From Gnetum montanum (Eukaryota > Streptophyta > Gnetopsida > Gnetales > Gnetaceae), in contig MNCI01004512.1 of the NCBI GenBank assembly GCA_015680685.1, positions 214,504 through 278,503 on the forward strand: a stretch of 64,000 bases of DNA, read 5' to 3'. How positions within the stretch are numbered: position 1 is the stretch's first letter; each line of letters starts with the position of its first letter. The translations under genes were made by a program, and so were the position numbers. The notes beneath the pieces were generated by a model that was given only the letters and a program-made list of their open reading frames with translations, ran no database searches and was not told where the DNA came from. Shown piece after piece: positions 1 through 10,976 of this stretch.

Positions 1-949
1 GGCAAAGAATACGAAACACCGCAGCAGGCGAAATGCTAAGGTTGTCGCTTGGTGAGTGCTGAGACGTTGCTTGGCCGTGCTTGAGAGTGTTGCATTGGTT
101 TTGTGATGGTTAAGGCACAGAGTAAAGATGATGTTTAGCTGAGTCCCTCATCGAAGTGCTCTAAGGGGCTCATTTGCATTTTCATCTTTGGTTGGTGCTA
201 TTCTTTAACCTCTTGAAGGCAGTTGTCCCCTACACAAGATGAGTTACGTTACATCCATGGAGGGTTCTGACTTGCCTACTATAGCCTTCCGCACGGCGAG
301 CTATGTTATCCACGTGCTAGAATTTGCTGAGCTAGTCGAGGCACTCACTTCACGACGCTGTAACGTTTGCTGCTGTAGTGAGATGCGCTTGCGGGGACAA
401 GGTCTTGTTGGCTACTAGCATTGTTGTTACTCTTGGGCATCATTGCTGGTGTGAGATGCCCAAAGCAGGGAGGCCAGCAGCAGTCTTGGCAACGCCGACG
501 CGAGGGAGCTGGTCTCAATGCCAGGAGTTGTTATGGGCGTGGATGCACTGGGATCCCTGCCAAAGGAATGCGTGCTTAGTTCAGCTATGGGATCAGCTAC
601 CACATAGCTAAACATTGCGCAAGCTGAAACTTTGGTGGGGAACTGAAGAGCAACAATATTTTGGCTAGGCCACAATACGGTCAACACCTCAAAAGTGGGA
701 ATGAGCTCAGGAACTACCATCAAGGTGGTGGGTCGTGGCGATACTAGGTTCGAAGGGCCCATGTGACATCATACGATTTCTTCGAAGGGTTAGCATGACA
801 CCGAGAGTGGCGACGTGTATGCCCTGGACCGCGTTCTCCTTGCATTGAGAACTATGTCCTGGAGCTGCGACGTCCCACCCATGCACCGGTATCATGCCCC
901 TTCGTTCGACGTGTATCTGGTGGTGGTGCATGTTGAGGGCACGACGCGA
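1..949 (-). other. 3' untranslated part of E1, no coding sequence seen
   Basis: This is downstream of the integrase stop in the element's direction. I find no continuous reading frame on either strand with family resemblance. No match to the E1 5' LTR (11,903-13,646) is visible by eye, so the 3' LTR apparently starts outside the window. Confidence 0.5.
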
Positions 950-1196
950 ACCCAGTTTAAGGTCTCTACAGACCGTGTGTTGGTTTAAGGTCCTAGCAGA
1001 CCATACATGTCAGTTTTACATCGTAGTAGACGTGCAATGCTAGTTTATAGTCATAGTAGAATAACAGTGCCATTTTTACGTCGTGGCAGACGGTTGCTGC
1101 TAGTTTAACATCATGGCGGACGTTGCTCGGTGCCGCTAGTTTATCGTCATTGCGGACACTACCTAGTGCGATTGCTAGTTTATCATCATAGCGGAC
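950..1196. repeat. Array of about eight hairpin motifs after E1 integrase
   Basis: About eight diverged copies of a roughly 20-base motif, near GTTTANRGTCNTNGCRGAC, start at about 954, 983, 1011, 1040, 1071, 1100, 1137 and 1175, spaced 28-38 bases. Several copies are small inverted repeats, for example GGTCTCTACAGACC at 961. The same motif recurs at 4,822-5,245 on the other side of the pol block. Function unknown. Confidence 0.75.
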
Positions 1197-1220
1197 GATG
1201 CTTGTTGCTATCGTTGCACT

Positions 1221-2560
1221 TTAGACATAGTATGGCTTGAGGTACATGTGGTTTACCGAGTTGGCGAACTCGTTGCCATCCATATTTGCCAATTTGAAGG
1301 CTCCATTCCCGAAGGCTTTAGCGATCATGTAAGGACCTCCCAGTTGGCTGAGAACTTACTTACGTGCTCATGGACAACCTTGAGGACGAGGTCTCCCCTC
1401 TGCACTAGCCATCAATGCGGGTCTGCACAGTGCTTCTGCTGTTGTTTGTTCTAATAGTGCTCGATTCGTCTCAGTGTTTGCACGTGTTCCTCCTCCACTG
1501 AGTCAAGATCGATGGTCTGTGATTCGTTGTTCTGGGCTTCGCTTACAACGTCGGACAGGATCATTCAAAGTGAGGGTACCTGTAACTCAAGAGGCAATAT
1601 AGCTTCAAATCTATAAACAAGACTGTAAGGGATCTTACTCGTCGTAGTTCTGCAAGTCGTTTAGTAGGCCCAGAGGACGTAGAGTATTTGCTCGTGCCAC
1701 CGCCTCTTGCTGTTGTTAAGCATCCGCTTTAGTAAGTTGATGATGGACTTATTTGTAGCCTCTGCCTGCCTATTCACCTATGGATAATAAGGGGAAGAAA
1801 ATGATTGTTTAATGCCTAGATTGCTATAGAAGGATCGGGTTTCCATACTGCTAAACTGTGGTCCATTGTCGGTCACAATAGTCATCAGGAGTCCAAATCT
1901 AGTTACGATGTTATCGAGGATGAAATGGCAGATTTGTTGAGACGTCGTTTTCCTTAGGGGAATAGCTTCGACCCACTTAGTAAAATACTCTGTGGCAGTG
2001 ATAATGAAGGTATGCCCTGCGGAGGACTTAGGCGTGATAGGTCCTATGAGGTCTAGTCTCCATCGTTGGAAGGGCCATGTAATTTGGGTTGGATGTAGAT
2101 CTGTAGGTGCAATGTGTATGAGGTTTGCATATCTCTAGCATGTGTCACATGTCTTGACTTTCGATAGGCAGTCACGCTCCATGTAGGGCTAATAGTACCC
2201 TAGGCGTATGATTTTCGCAACCATAGCCCTGGGTGCTATGTGTCCACCACACAGCCCTTCATGAACCTCATTAACTACTTTTTGTGCTTGGTTACCACCC
2301 ACGCATGCCAGTAATATCCCATCGTAGGATCGTCAACACAGGGCATAATTTCCCATGAGCAAGTATTTCCGAGCGCGTTTGCAGATTGCATCTCTTTGAG
2401 CCGATGTCAATCCACCTGGGGGTTTGCCATGCTATAAATAAGCTTTAATGTTATCGTAACACTCTAGGATGTCCGCAGTGTCGATAGAGGACACGTGTTC
2501 TGCCTAAGTGATAGGCTCCGCGCATTCTATGATCGCAGTTGGCAGGTTTGCCAAGGAATG
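1221..2560 (-). pseudogene. E1 integrase domain (decayed)
   Basis: This is the integrase end of the E1 polyprotein, which would insert the cDNA into chromosomal DNA. Reading the minus strand, an N-terminal zinc-binding region is visible (HEGLCGGHIAP, later VKTCDTC near 2,150), then the catalytic core with WRLDLIGPI (first Asp, near 2,060) and VTDNGPQFS (second Asp, near 1,870). The usual Glu region follows near 1,780. The C-terminal part ends in MYLKPYYV and a TAA at 1,221-1,223; the E3 integrase ends in the closely similar SYLKPYYM. Several in-frame stops, many of them TAG or TAA where Gln is expected, and at least one frameshift near the C-terminus make it non-functional. It follows the second RNase H directly. 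Confidence 0.85.
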
Positions 2561-2563
2561 CAA

Positions 2564-3112
2564 TCAGATGTTTAACACAAGGGTAGCTAAGGCGTCTGCT
2601 ACAATGTTCTCGCTACGTGGCACGTGTTGCACATCAGTGGTCATAAATTGCCTTAGTAAGATTTTTGCTAGGTCATAGTAAGGTTGCAAGTGTGTTGCCT
2701 TGTAGACGTAGACTTCGGTGATTTGATTTACGACTAGTTGTGAATCTCCCCAGATCGCCAGGTGTTGTACATGTAGCACGTGGATAGTTAAGAGGCCTCT
2801 GAGTAGCCCCTCGTATTCTGCCACATTGTTGGTGCAAGGGAACCCAAAATGATAAGTGGATGGGTACATTTCCCCAAAGGGGAATGTGATCGTGGTAGCG
2901 GCACTACCTCCTTGCGTGGTTGAGGCACCATCAAAGTGTAAGGTTACCTCGAAATGCGACGGGATGATGGCAACATTGCTAACGTATTCGTCTGGGAACT
3001 CGAGATCTACGGTTGCCTGGTCATTGACTGGCGAGGCTGCAAGTTGAGTTGCTATGGCTTGGCCCTTTTTCGATGATTGACTTACATAATGTAGGTCGAA
3101 CTCCGCAATCAT
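2564..3112 (-). pseudogene. E1 second (archaeal-type) RNase H domain
   Basis: An open stretch of 182 codons with the pattern of the extra RNase H found in Tat-clade elements: LHFDGAST (first catalytic Asp), CTNNVAEYEGLL (Glu), IWGDSQLVVNQ (Asp), and VPRSENIVADALA near the end (last catalytic Asp). The domain would remove the RNA strand of the RNA-DNA hybrid during reverse transcription. It comes straight after the ordinary gypsy RNase H remnant at 3,122-3,450 and before integrase, the order known for Tat and Ogre elements. It is the best preserved piece of E1 pol and has no internal stop. E3 has the matching domain near 53,455-54,060. Confidence 0.88.
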
Positions 3113-3121
3113 TGCTTTCCA

Positions 3122-3450
3122 TCAGGCTATCCTACTACTTTTGTACAGGTTTCTAGTGATAGCCTGGAGTATGTTGCTTTTGCAAATGATGTTGGTTGTG
3201 GTGTAGAATAGGTAATGCCGCCACTTTTTTAGTGTGAACACTAAGGCTAGGTAGTTCCTCTCCACCTCATTGTATTTTTCCTCGTATGCTCTTAGTGCGT
3301 GGCTCAGGTAATACACTGGTATCTTAGAACCGGCATTCTACTTCTGACATAGTAGTGCTGCAATGGATGCATCGGAGGTGGCAAGGTATATGAAGAAAGG
3401 CTTGTCCCTTTGCGGCGGGTGCACCGTTGGGAGGTGTGAGAGCTCCTTCT
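3122..3450 (-). pseudogene. E1 first (gypsy-type) RNase H, degraded
   Basis: The stretch contains YYLSHALRAYEEKYNEVERN followed by LALVFTLKKWRHYLF, the usual pattern in the middle of Ty3/gypsy RNase H, just after RT. The front end is damaged. The frame differs from that of RT, so a frameshift lies between about 3,316 and 3,451. In Tat elements this domain is thought to be degenerate, with a second RNase H taking over; that second domain is present next door. Confidence 0.75.
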
Positions 3451-4740
3451 TCAGGTTGTCGAAGGCTTGTTGACACTAGGCTGCCACTCAAAATCAACCC
3501 CCTTCTTTAGAAGATGTTGCATGGGGTGTAACTTTTCGATCAACCTTGCTATAAACCTTCGAATGAATTTCACTTTACCTTGTAAACCACATAGCTCCTT
3601 AAGATTTGTGGGGGGTGCTAGATTGATGATGGCCTTGACTTTGTCCAGGTCCACCCATATTCCGGCCTCTGATACTACAAACCCTAACATGCATCCAGTC
3701 TTTACCCCGAAGACACACTTCTTAGGATTAAGACGTAAATCGTGCCTTTGGCAACACTTGAGGACTAACTCTAGATCGCGTGGGTGGTGGGCCGCCTCTT
3801 TGGACTTAACTGCTATATCATCCACGTAATCGTTTAACATTTCTAGGATGTAGTTGCTGAAAATGTAGGTCATGGCTCATTGGTAGGTTGCTCCAGCATT
3901 CTTGAGCCCAAAAGGCATCATGGTATAGCAAAAGGTTCCTCATGGAGTCATGAAGATTTTTGACAGCTGGTGCTCTGGGTTGATGTGGATTTTTTTGTAT
4001 CCGAAGAATCCATCCATGATGGATAGCAAAGCATGACCAGCCGTGGTGTCAATGAGTTGATCGATGCTTGGGAGTGGGAAGTTGTCTTAGATTGTTGCCT
4101 TGTTCAAGTCTCAAAAGTCTATACGGATTCGTATCCCTCCTATTTTCTTCGAAACCACAACGATGTTGGACACCCACTCTAAATAGTTGACCACGCAGAT
4201 GAAACCTGCTCGGTATAACTTAGTGATTTTGTCCCTCACGGCTAGTGCGGTTTCTGGCTTAATCTTACATGCCTTTTGCTTGACTGCCCTTACGTGTGGG
4301 TCTAGGATGATGTTATGCTGAATCAAGCATGGATTCAGACCTGGCATGTCACCGTATGACCATGCGAAGACATCAATGTGATCCTACAAAGTTTTAACTA
4401 TGCCCTCATGTATTTGTGTGTCTAGGAGGTAGTTAAGTCTTAATGTCTTTACCTCCCTTCTTGATGTGGTTACAGGTACCTCGACAAGAGGATCCTTGAT
4501 TACATCCCCGGTCTCTAAATCTAGGGCATGGACTAGGTGTCTGGGCCAATTCGGGGGTGCTTCTAAGGTTGCTATAGTGTTAATCATAGTCGACCCCCAG
4601 TCAATCATGTCGAGGTTCAACTGTCTTATGAGCTTGCCTTGTGGCCTTGCTAACATTAGCGACGTGGAAAGGGAATGACGAGTTTCCATCTCTTGCTTGA
4701 CCTTCCATCATAAGATGAAAGCCTGGGTAAGGGTCATCAG
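3451..4740 (-). pseudogene. E1 reverse transcriptase with N-terminal pol region
   Basis: The pol frame becomes readable at about 4,740 and runs to 3,451 in one frame with a few stops. The first 100 codons (4,384-4,689) match the same part of E3 (55,295-55,618), for example HALDLETGDVIKDPL against KTLDLEAGDITEDPL. RT follows: near 4,150 VSNIVVVSKKIGGIRIRIDF, then YVDDIAVKSK at about 3,810-3,840, which carries the YVDD catalytic pair, and the palm/thumb segment ending near 3,451. Stops at about 4,105 and 3,870-3,900 break it. It is separated from the protease by a 2.6-kb spacer, so translation of pol would need splicing or another device. Confidence 0.85.
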
Positions 4741-4819
4741 AGATTGTGCGAAACATAAATCTACAAAGCAACACCGAGATGTGACTTGCTAAGTAAGGCG
4801 AAGTAAAGATTGAGAGTTT

Positions 4820-5245
4820 GCTAGTTTAAGGTCATGGCGGACCGCCAAGGCACAAGAGTCTAGGATTGTTAAAGATATGTAAATTATTGATGTGAAGTAC
4901 GAAGTTGTGTAACCATTGATATGCGAATGTCAAACTGCTAGTTTAGTGTCATCTCGGACTGCCATATTGCGACATGCAAAATCTTGATATACAAAATAAT
5001 GATAAAAAGAATGAAATTGCGAGTACAAGGGGTATTGAACTGCCAGTGCAGGAATGAAGACATTAAACTGTTAGGAAATATGCTACCGCATATGTCGAGG
5101 CGTACGAGGTAACTACTAATGTAAGGGTGTATTTAGTTTAATGTTACTGCGGATTGCGAACATTACGGGTCGGAATTACTATTTTTTGGGTCCTGAGAAG
5201 CGCAACTATGCTAGGCTTGTTAGTTTAAGGTCTTTTCGGACCTTT
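4820..5245. repeat. Second set of E1 hairpin motifs, upstream of RT
   Basis: Four copies of the same motif as at 950-1,196, at about 4,822, 4,939, 5,133 and 5,220, spaced 80-195 bases. The copy at 5,220 has the stem GGTC...GACC. The E1 pol block (RT to integrase) is therefore bracketed by the same motif on both sides. Confidence 0.7.
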
Positions 5246-5390
5246 AATCGAAAATAAATATTATTAGACTATTTTTTTATTTTTGGGAAAGCAAGTAATT
5301 AGCCTGAAGCATGTCAAGGTTTAAATGCTAATAGCGTCATGATGCCGTGGCGAGCATGCTACGCTGCACACCGTGCTCCGCATTAATCAG

Positions 5391-5405
5391 AGAGAGAGAG
5401 AGAAA
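5391..5405. repeat. (AG)n microsatellite
   Basis: A run of about seven AG units just upstream, on the plus strand, of a TATA-like sequence at 5,431. It lies at the upstream edge of the antisense gene of E1. Confidence 0.8.
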
Positions 5406-5430
5406 GTTTCCTCATTCTGCCACTACTTCC

Positions 5431-5440
5431 ATAAATAGGG
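5431..5440 (+). promoter_or_regulatory. Possible TATA box for the E1 antisense gene
   Basis: The sequence ATAAATAGGG resembles a plant TATA box. It lies about 260 bases upstream of a strong donor-like GTGAGT at 5,690 and about 780 bases upstream of the first readable exon of the antisense gene. This is pattern only; no start site can be proven. Confidence 0.3.
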
Positions 5441-5539
5441 ATTGAACCCTGATAATTTTAACATTTTCACCGTAAAAGCGCAGAATCCTCATCGGAGCAC
5501 TTGGCAATTTCAGAGTGTGAAGCAATTGTGTTAATCGAT

Positions 5540-6956
5540 TAGCGAGGTAAAGAAAAGGTCGTAAATCTACAAGCAGGGCCATGGCTCCAAAACTCAGTTG
5601 GTGCTTGCGAAGGTTGGGGAGGTGAAAAAGACCCTGAGGTGTGGGCCACAAGCGCGCATTCCGACGTAGGAGAGCACATCGTTCACTCAGTGAGTTTTCA
5701 TGTCTCCTCTACTCTTTTCATCTTGCACGTTCTGTTACTTTCTGCTCTGGTTTTGCATCTTATTTGTTTTGTTATTTGTATTTTCTGCGGCCATGTTATT
5801 TGAACTTTTGTGTTGTAGCGGCCTCCTTTTCTTTTGGTCATGGCTGTTGTGCAAGGGTCTTGTTGTGATTACATGCAAGGTTGTTACCGCTGCCGTGGTT
5901 GTCGCAACTGCGGGGCCGAGGCCCTTTAAGTTGCTTAACCTTGGCATGTCGCAACGTAAAACCCTTGAAAGGGTTTGGTTATGTGTGATGTAGTGTCGTG
6001 GCACATGTTTTTGTTTGAGTATGTTGTTAGTTATTTTGCTGCTACGCTAAGCTACTTGCATGTTCTCGCTACGCTAGGCTTTCGCATCTTTGCTATGCTA
6101 TGGTGGTCAAGGGGTTATGCTATGCTACATTTGTGGTCTGCTAAGCGCTGCTATGTTGCACATGTGTTGTGTTTAAATTTGATGTCCATATTTGCTGGTT
6201 GTGTCGTGTAGGGTAGGGCCAAGGTCTAGGCTGATCATTTACCAAAATGTTGAGTCCACCTGGGAAATAATCGAACAGTAGATGCAGATGGACTTGCTAG
6301 CCCAGAAGTGCCAAGATATGAAGGACATCAACGCTAAGGTCTTCGAATGGGGGAAAACCCAAAGGGATCACAAATATACATACAAGCTAAAAAAACAAAC
6401 CCATCGAAGATTGTATAAAGATGCTATTGTGGAGGCGTTCTCGTAGGAAATGTTCATAAAGGCCATCGGCGCTTCTGAGGCCTATGCCAGGTTTAAAGAA
6501 TAGGTGAAGGTCACGGAATCTCCTGACCTGAGGGTGAACCTTCCTATAGGAGAGACCGCAACTACCTCCCTTTCCTGGGAACCTCTAAAGTGGACGACCT
6601 TGGAAAGGGAGAAAGTTGCCACTGCGAATGCTGAGCCTAGTGGCAGGCGTTTGATGGACATTCCGATAGAGGAGATTGGGCATCGCCTTAAGCTCAGTCT
6701 AGACTAGATACCTCTTGAGACCGACGCAGGCTCCCCTCAGGTTAGTTACTTTAATGCTATGCTATAGCTAGCATTTAGCGCATTCGTTGCCCTAGCTAAC
6801 TACTTTATTTATGGGATATAGGTTCTCCACTAAGGTGTGAGGCCCATGGAGGGAGGAAATGAAGAGACAGTAGGGGGCAACATAGGGGCGGGTGATGCAC
6901 AAGTAGATGAAGCAGGGGTAAACGGCGAAGGCAATGTGAACAGAGCTAACCCATGA
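5540..6956 (+). pseudogene. Antisense, apparently spliced gene inside E1 (unknown protein)
   Basis: This plus-strand gene runs against gag and pol, in the spacer between them. A main exon (6,212-6,740) is open for about 175 codons apart from three TAG codons. It ends at CAG followed by GTTAGT. An 81-base intron (6,741-6,821) ends in ATATAG, and a last exon (6,822-6,956) continues in phase 0, with one TAA, to a TGA. The last exon is Gly/Asn/Glu-rich and acidic. Upstream, GTGAGT at 5,690 and TAG at 6,209-6,211 could bound a 5' intron. The main exon is charged and likely helical (EWGKTQRDHKYTYKLKKQ) and aligns with E2 at 18,640-19,036: MFIKAIGASEAYARFKE against LFI-GIGIEDAFCLFEE, then LEREKV against VEKGKV, and HRLKLS against HRLEVV. 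No family recognised. Confidence 0.6.
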
Positions 6957-7345
6957 CAGCATGGGACCCCCTTTTTTATTAAAAATTTTGAAGATTTTAC
7001 AAACAGTACCAATGGGCAAAAATTTTGAATGAAATGAAAAAATTTAGAAAGAAAATCTATTTTGTATTAACTTATGTGTTATGTAAAGTTTTCATGCTCT
7101 TGTATGCTAGTTTTAGGCCATTTTGGGCCATTGCTAGTTGTGGGCCATTTCGGGCTGTTAGCGTAGCATGCTGAAAGGATGGCATTTTGATGAGACAAGG
7201 AAATGACGAATATGCAAGGATAACAACTTGGTGGGAGGTCGCCAGGCTGCTATGCTATGCGTAGCTGCCTCTTGACCTTTCGTGGATTGTTTGGAATGTA
7301 AGATCGAGGCATTTTGCCTGGGCCCCCACTCATATCACTGTCATT
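6957..7345. other. E1 spacer between antisense gene and protease, non-coding
   Basis: No coding sequence seen. It holds a T/A-rich stretch at 7,020-7,110, three copies of a GGGCCAT-type motif at 7,120-7,160, and short GCTATGC/TAGCGTAGC palindromic motifs (7,158 and 7,248) that also fill the E1 LTR. A donor-like GTGAGT lies on the minus strand at about 7,366, at the very end of the protease frame. Confidence 0.5.
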
Positions 7346-8620
7346 TTCTTAGAAGGGCAACTCACACCATGTGTTTTCGATTTGAGGATCAGCTCGTTCG
7401 ACCAATCCCTTCATTCCATGATTAATGCATGCATGAACAGGTGCTTCATCTTCAGAGGTTGTAACTTCTGAACCCTGTTCCATGCCTACGTTGCTAATTG
7501 CTTGTGTTACCACCCCGTCACCATGGATTATCACCTCCTTACCCACGTATGGTAAGTGTATTTTCTAGTGTATAGGCGAGGAGATAGCCCTAAGTTGGGC
7601 TAACCACGATCTTCCCAAGATCAGGTTAAACTTGGGCATTTCTTCGACCACGACAAACGTTGCGTCTGTGGGGAACTGGTCCCTTGCTATGAAGTTTACA
7701 TGAATTGTGCCCTTCACCAGGACACATGCCCCGTTGAAGGACCGTAAACATGATGTTGCCGTTGGTTTAATCTAGTCGACCAATCCCAACTTATCTATAA
7801 TAGGAAAGCAAATGACATTTTTCATAGCCCCATCATCGTTGTGTACCCTTCAGATCCGGTGTTGGCCAACTCGAATTGTGATGAAGAGAGGCACCATAGT
7901 CACTTGATCCCCTTCAGAATCTTTCTTAATGGCATCACTGCTGAAAGTTAATTGAGGTATTGCGGACTCTGTGGGTATAGAGAGGAGCATGACCGATTGG
8001 ATCTCTTTATCATCTGCTAGCATGTTTTCGTCAACCGGAATCACTGTTAGTATGCGGACTAGACCCTCGCGGTGAGGTACAAATGTCATGACTAGGTCGT
8101 ACAAGCTTAACATAGCATTTTTTTGCCTTAGGGCTTGCTCGTCTTGGGTGAGGGTGTCCAAGAAGTCTTGGCCGGCCACCTGTTTAACACTTTCCTCCTC
8201 CTCGATTCGTCCTAGAAGACGAATCTCTCGAGGAAAGACAACCTCGAACTTAGGTTCGGATCTTTGTCGACAAGGTGATGCAAGTTGTGTAATCGTGTTG
8301 ACCTTTATCTTTGGTGATGAAGGTGTAAATACAAGGGGCAAAGGCATAGGCTTGGAGATACTTTTGATACTATTCCCCTTTGATGCCTTGCCCATCGAAG
8401 GAGGTTGTTTAATGTTGTTGCACGGGATGGGGGTTGTCGAAGACGTTGGTCCCCAAATGATGAATAGAGCTTGAGGTGTTAATTGATGGGGTCGCATGAC
8501 CTCACCAATAGGTGGTGCAGAGGTAGATGCCCATGGTGGGACTTTCAGGATGAAGGACGGTTGCGAACTTGGACCAACCATTGGTGGTATTGGTGCACTA
8601 CGTTGAGGCACACGAATCAC
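7346..8620 (-). pseudogene. E1 protease region of gag-protease frame
   Basis: This continues the gag frame without a frame change. A Pro/Ser-rich linker (8,300-8,620) is followed by a segment with LYDLVMTFVPHREGL that recurs in E2 as LYNLVMTSCAHHKAL. The retroviral-type aspartic protease follows: PLFITIRVG, then an active-site region reading DDGAMKNVI (the DSG-type triad reads DDG) near 7,830, and FNLILGRSWLAQL near 7,600. It would cut the polyprotein into working parts. Stops interrupt the second half. The frame ends after ENTWCELPF at about 7,346, with no pol frame following for 2.6 kb. E2 and E3 protease segments share the order and the DDG or NDG reading. Confidence 0.8.
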
Positions 8621-10902
8621 AAACCATCGATATTGACAATGATTGGTTTTCAGGGCGTACTAGGTTACTTTCATCTAGCACCAACTTTCCCAGGTCGATC
8701 AATCTTTGGATGTGATCCTGCAACAATAGACACTAATCCGTGGTGTGACCACATAGTTGGTGGTAGTCACAAAACCTATCTAGCCTGAAACCTAGGCCAA
8801 AGAGAGATTCCTAAGGAGCTCATAGTAGCATCAATGTCTCATGTTTGCTTCCTTCGACATCTACTTAGGTTGGATGTATCCTACTGCCAATAGTTTCTTT
8901 AGGAGTTCTGAAGGTTTGAGAGGTAGTGGGGTGTATTTCGAACGATCTTTGAGCTCGAAGTTGGATTTAGTGTATGTAGATGTCTCAGGCACAGGTGTAG
9001 CAACTTGTGATGCTTGGCCCAGTTTGGGCGTAGAATCAGCTGCAGGTATGGATAGTTTCTTGTTATTCTTTCTTCCGCTGTTGCTATGTTTGGGCTTAGC
9101 CTCAACTGCCACAACAACCACCATGGTTGTTGGGGCCTTACTCTTGTCCTTTTTTGCAAAGCTATTCTTGTAAGTGATGTAGGCCAGGTCTTTGCTCGCC
9201 TCAGCTGCGTCTTGTATGCTTTTCATTTGAGCAAAAGCTTGGCTAAGAGAGCATGAAGCAAGGTAATACAGTTTGGACTTGATGAAGTTGTTCACTACAC
9301 CCTTAAAGACCACTAACAAGTGAGCCTCCACGATGGGCTCATGGATTTCATTAAGTGTCGCGCTCCAACGTTGAATGAATTTTTGGACTGGTTCTAGCGG
9401 GTCTTTTTTCACACCCATCAGCTGATCCAGTGTGGTTTCTGGCTTCAAGTTATATTTGAAGCGTGTCCCAAACTGGGTCAAGAGTTCTTCCAAAGTTAAA
9501 ATGGATGAACGTGGCAATGTGTGGTACCAATCTAGGGCTTTCCTTGCTAGGGACATGGTGAAGACTCGAATGATCGTATGCGGCCACTGTTGCAATAGTA
9601 AAGACTCTGACTGAAAAGTGACGAGATGGGTATTGGGATCCCCTTCCCTGTCGTACTTGATGAAGTGTGGGAGGGACATCCCGAGTGGTAATATTAAAGC
9701 AGGGATTGCAGGGTTGACGGGGTTGTCCTGATAAAAGTCCATAACTTGTACTATATCGGACCAAACAAATTTAAGGTGTTTTACTTCCTCAGTTAGGGTT
9801 TGGATGAGCTAAAATGCTTGGTCTAGACCAAGTGACATTGTAGACGGCTGAGGGACTGCAGAGGCAACTCCCACATGTGGTATGGTGGCGGTGAATACTT
9901 AACCCATCGAGGGTGCCATTGGGACCACCCTCGCTAAAGGTGTTGTTTGCGTTGTCCACCACCTGGTGGGTGGTACTGTCGGAGCGATAATAGCAAGTTG
10001 AGTCGCCGGATAGGTTGTTTGGGTTACCGACGGGACAGGATGTACCATTTGCAAGGTCAGGTAGGCCTGAGGGTGAATGTAGTGAGACATTTGCAATGGT
10101 TGTAGAACAGACGAAGAAGCAAACGGGGTCCACTATGTGGATGGGCCCGGGCCTACCACAGTGGGTGGAACAGGTGCATAGGTAAGAATCAGCATAGGAG
10201 TTATGTGCGGTTGCAAAGTAGGTACTATATGGATATGTAGTAGGGTAGCCGTGATAGGCGTGTTGCGCACTGTGGGAGCATGCTGATAAACAGCTTGCGG
10301 TGGCATAGTTGCTGCGAGCACAACCAGGGAATGGGGGTGATGACGCGCTGGGAATGTAGCATGGATACTCATTGTAGTTGCGGTTGTAGCCTGCTGAAGT
10401 GTAGGCGTAATGATAAAGGGGGTGGTGACAGACAGCGGGTTGGCCCAAAAGGACTAGGTAGGTGGGATAGGAATGGAGTTGGCCTAACCTCCCTCGTCAG
10501 ATTGAGAATCGAGTTCCTCCTATCCTTCTTGAAAAGCATCATCCTGGTTGGACGCTGTGTCTTGTTGCTCCCTAAGCCTGGTCAACTAGATTAGTTGATC
10601 TAGAAGCCTTTGGTACACTTGCGTTAAAGGCAAAGAAATGCCCGGGGTAGGAACGAATTCCTCGCTGTTGCAGTAAGCGAACTCGAAGTTACATTTTTCT
10701 TTGAGTTCATGTAAATCCAAGGGCAGATTAGCCTGTACCTTTGCACAAAGGAAACTATAATGCTTGTGTTGCTGGGCCAGTCCCTTAGGTCCTCGGTTTT
10801 GGATTCTGAGAGACCAGCATGCTTCCTGCGTTGGATTCAGCCTTGGACAGCGAAGGGCACCTCCGTGTTGAAGGTGTCAACAGCGGTGGTGGAGGAAGCC
10901 AT
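8621..10902 (-). pseudogene. E1 gag (capsid and nucleocapsid precursor)
   Basis: This encodes the structural protein that packs the element RNA. The frame shared with protease can be followed from about 10,790 to 8,621 with only a few stops (10,132, 9,898, 9,810 and near 8,740). A conserved N-terminal block (EEFVPTPGISLPLTQVYQ, near 10,660) matches E2 and E3. A Pro/Thr/His-rich stretch follows (9,900-10,370). The capsid core at 8,861-9,742 includes HFIKYDREGDPNTHLVTF, MSLARKALDWYHTLP, and FIQRWSATLNEIHEP. A decayed zinc-binding motif CDYHQLCGHTTD-C lies near 8,750. An ATG at 10,902 is a possible start, but it lies in another frame, so the true start is unclear. Confidence 0.85.
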
Positions 10903-10976
10903 TGCTAAGCAAGTGATTATGCAAAAAATGCAAAAAGTGCAAAAGAACAAAAGGATTGAAAAAAGCAACAAAAGGT

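Noticed and set aside
1-949. E1 3' LTR at the left edge
   Set aside because: No match to 11,903-13,646 seen by eye; the LTR should lie further left.
5641-6211. Membrane-protein-like plus-strand frames
   Set aside because: They are overlapping, hydrophobic because of pyrimidine-rich DNA, and fall in the likely 5' intron of the antisense gene.
9789-10448. Long minus-strand frame rich in Tyr, Ser, Pro, Cys as a separate protein
   Set aside because: It is an alternative frame over the Pro/Thr-rich gag section; the frame matching E2 and E3 gag is a different one.
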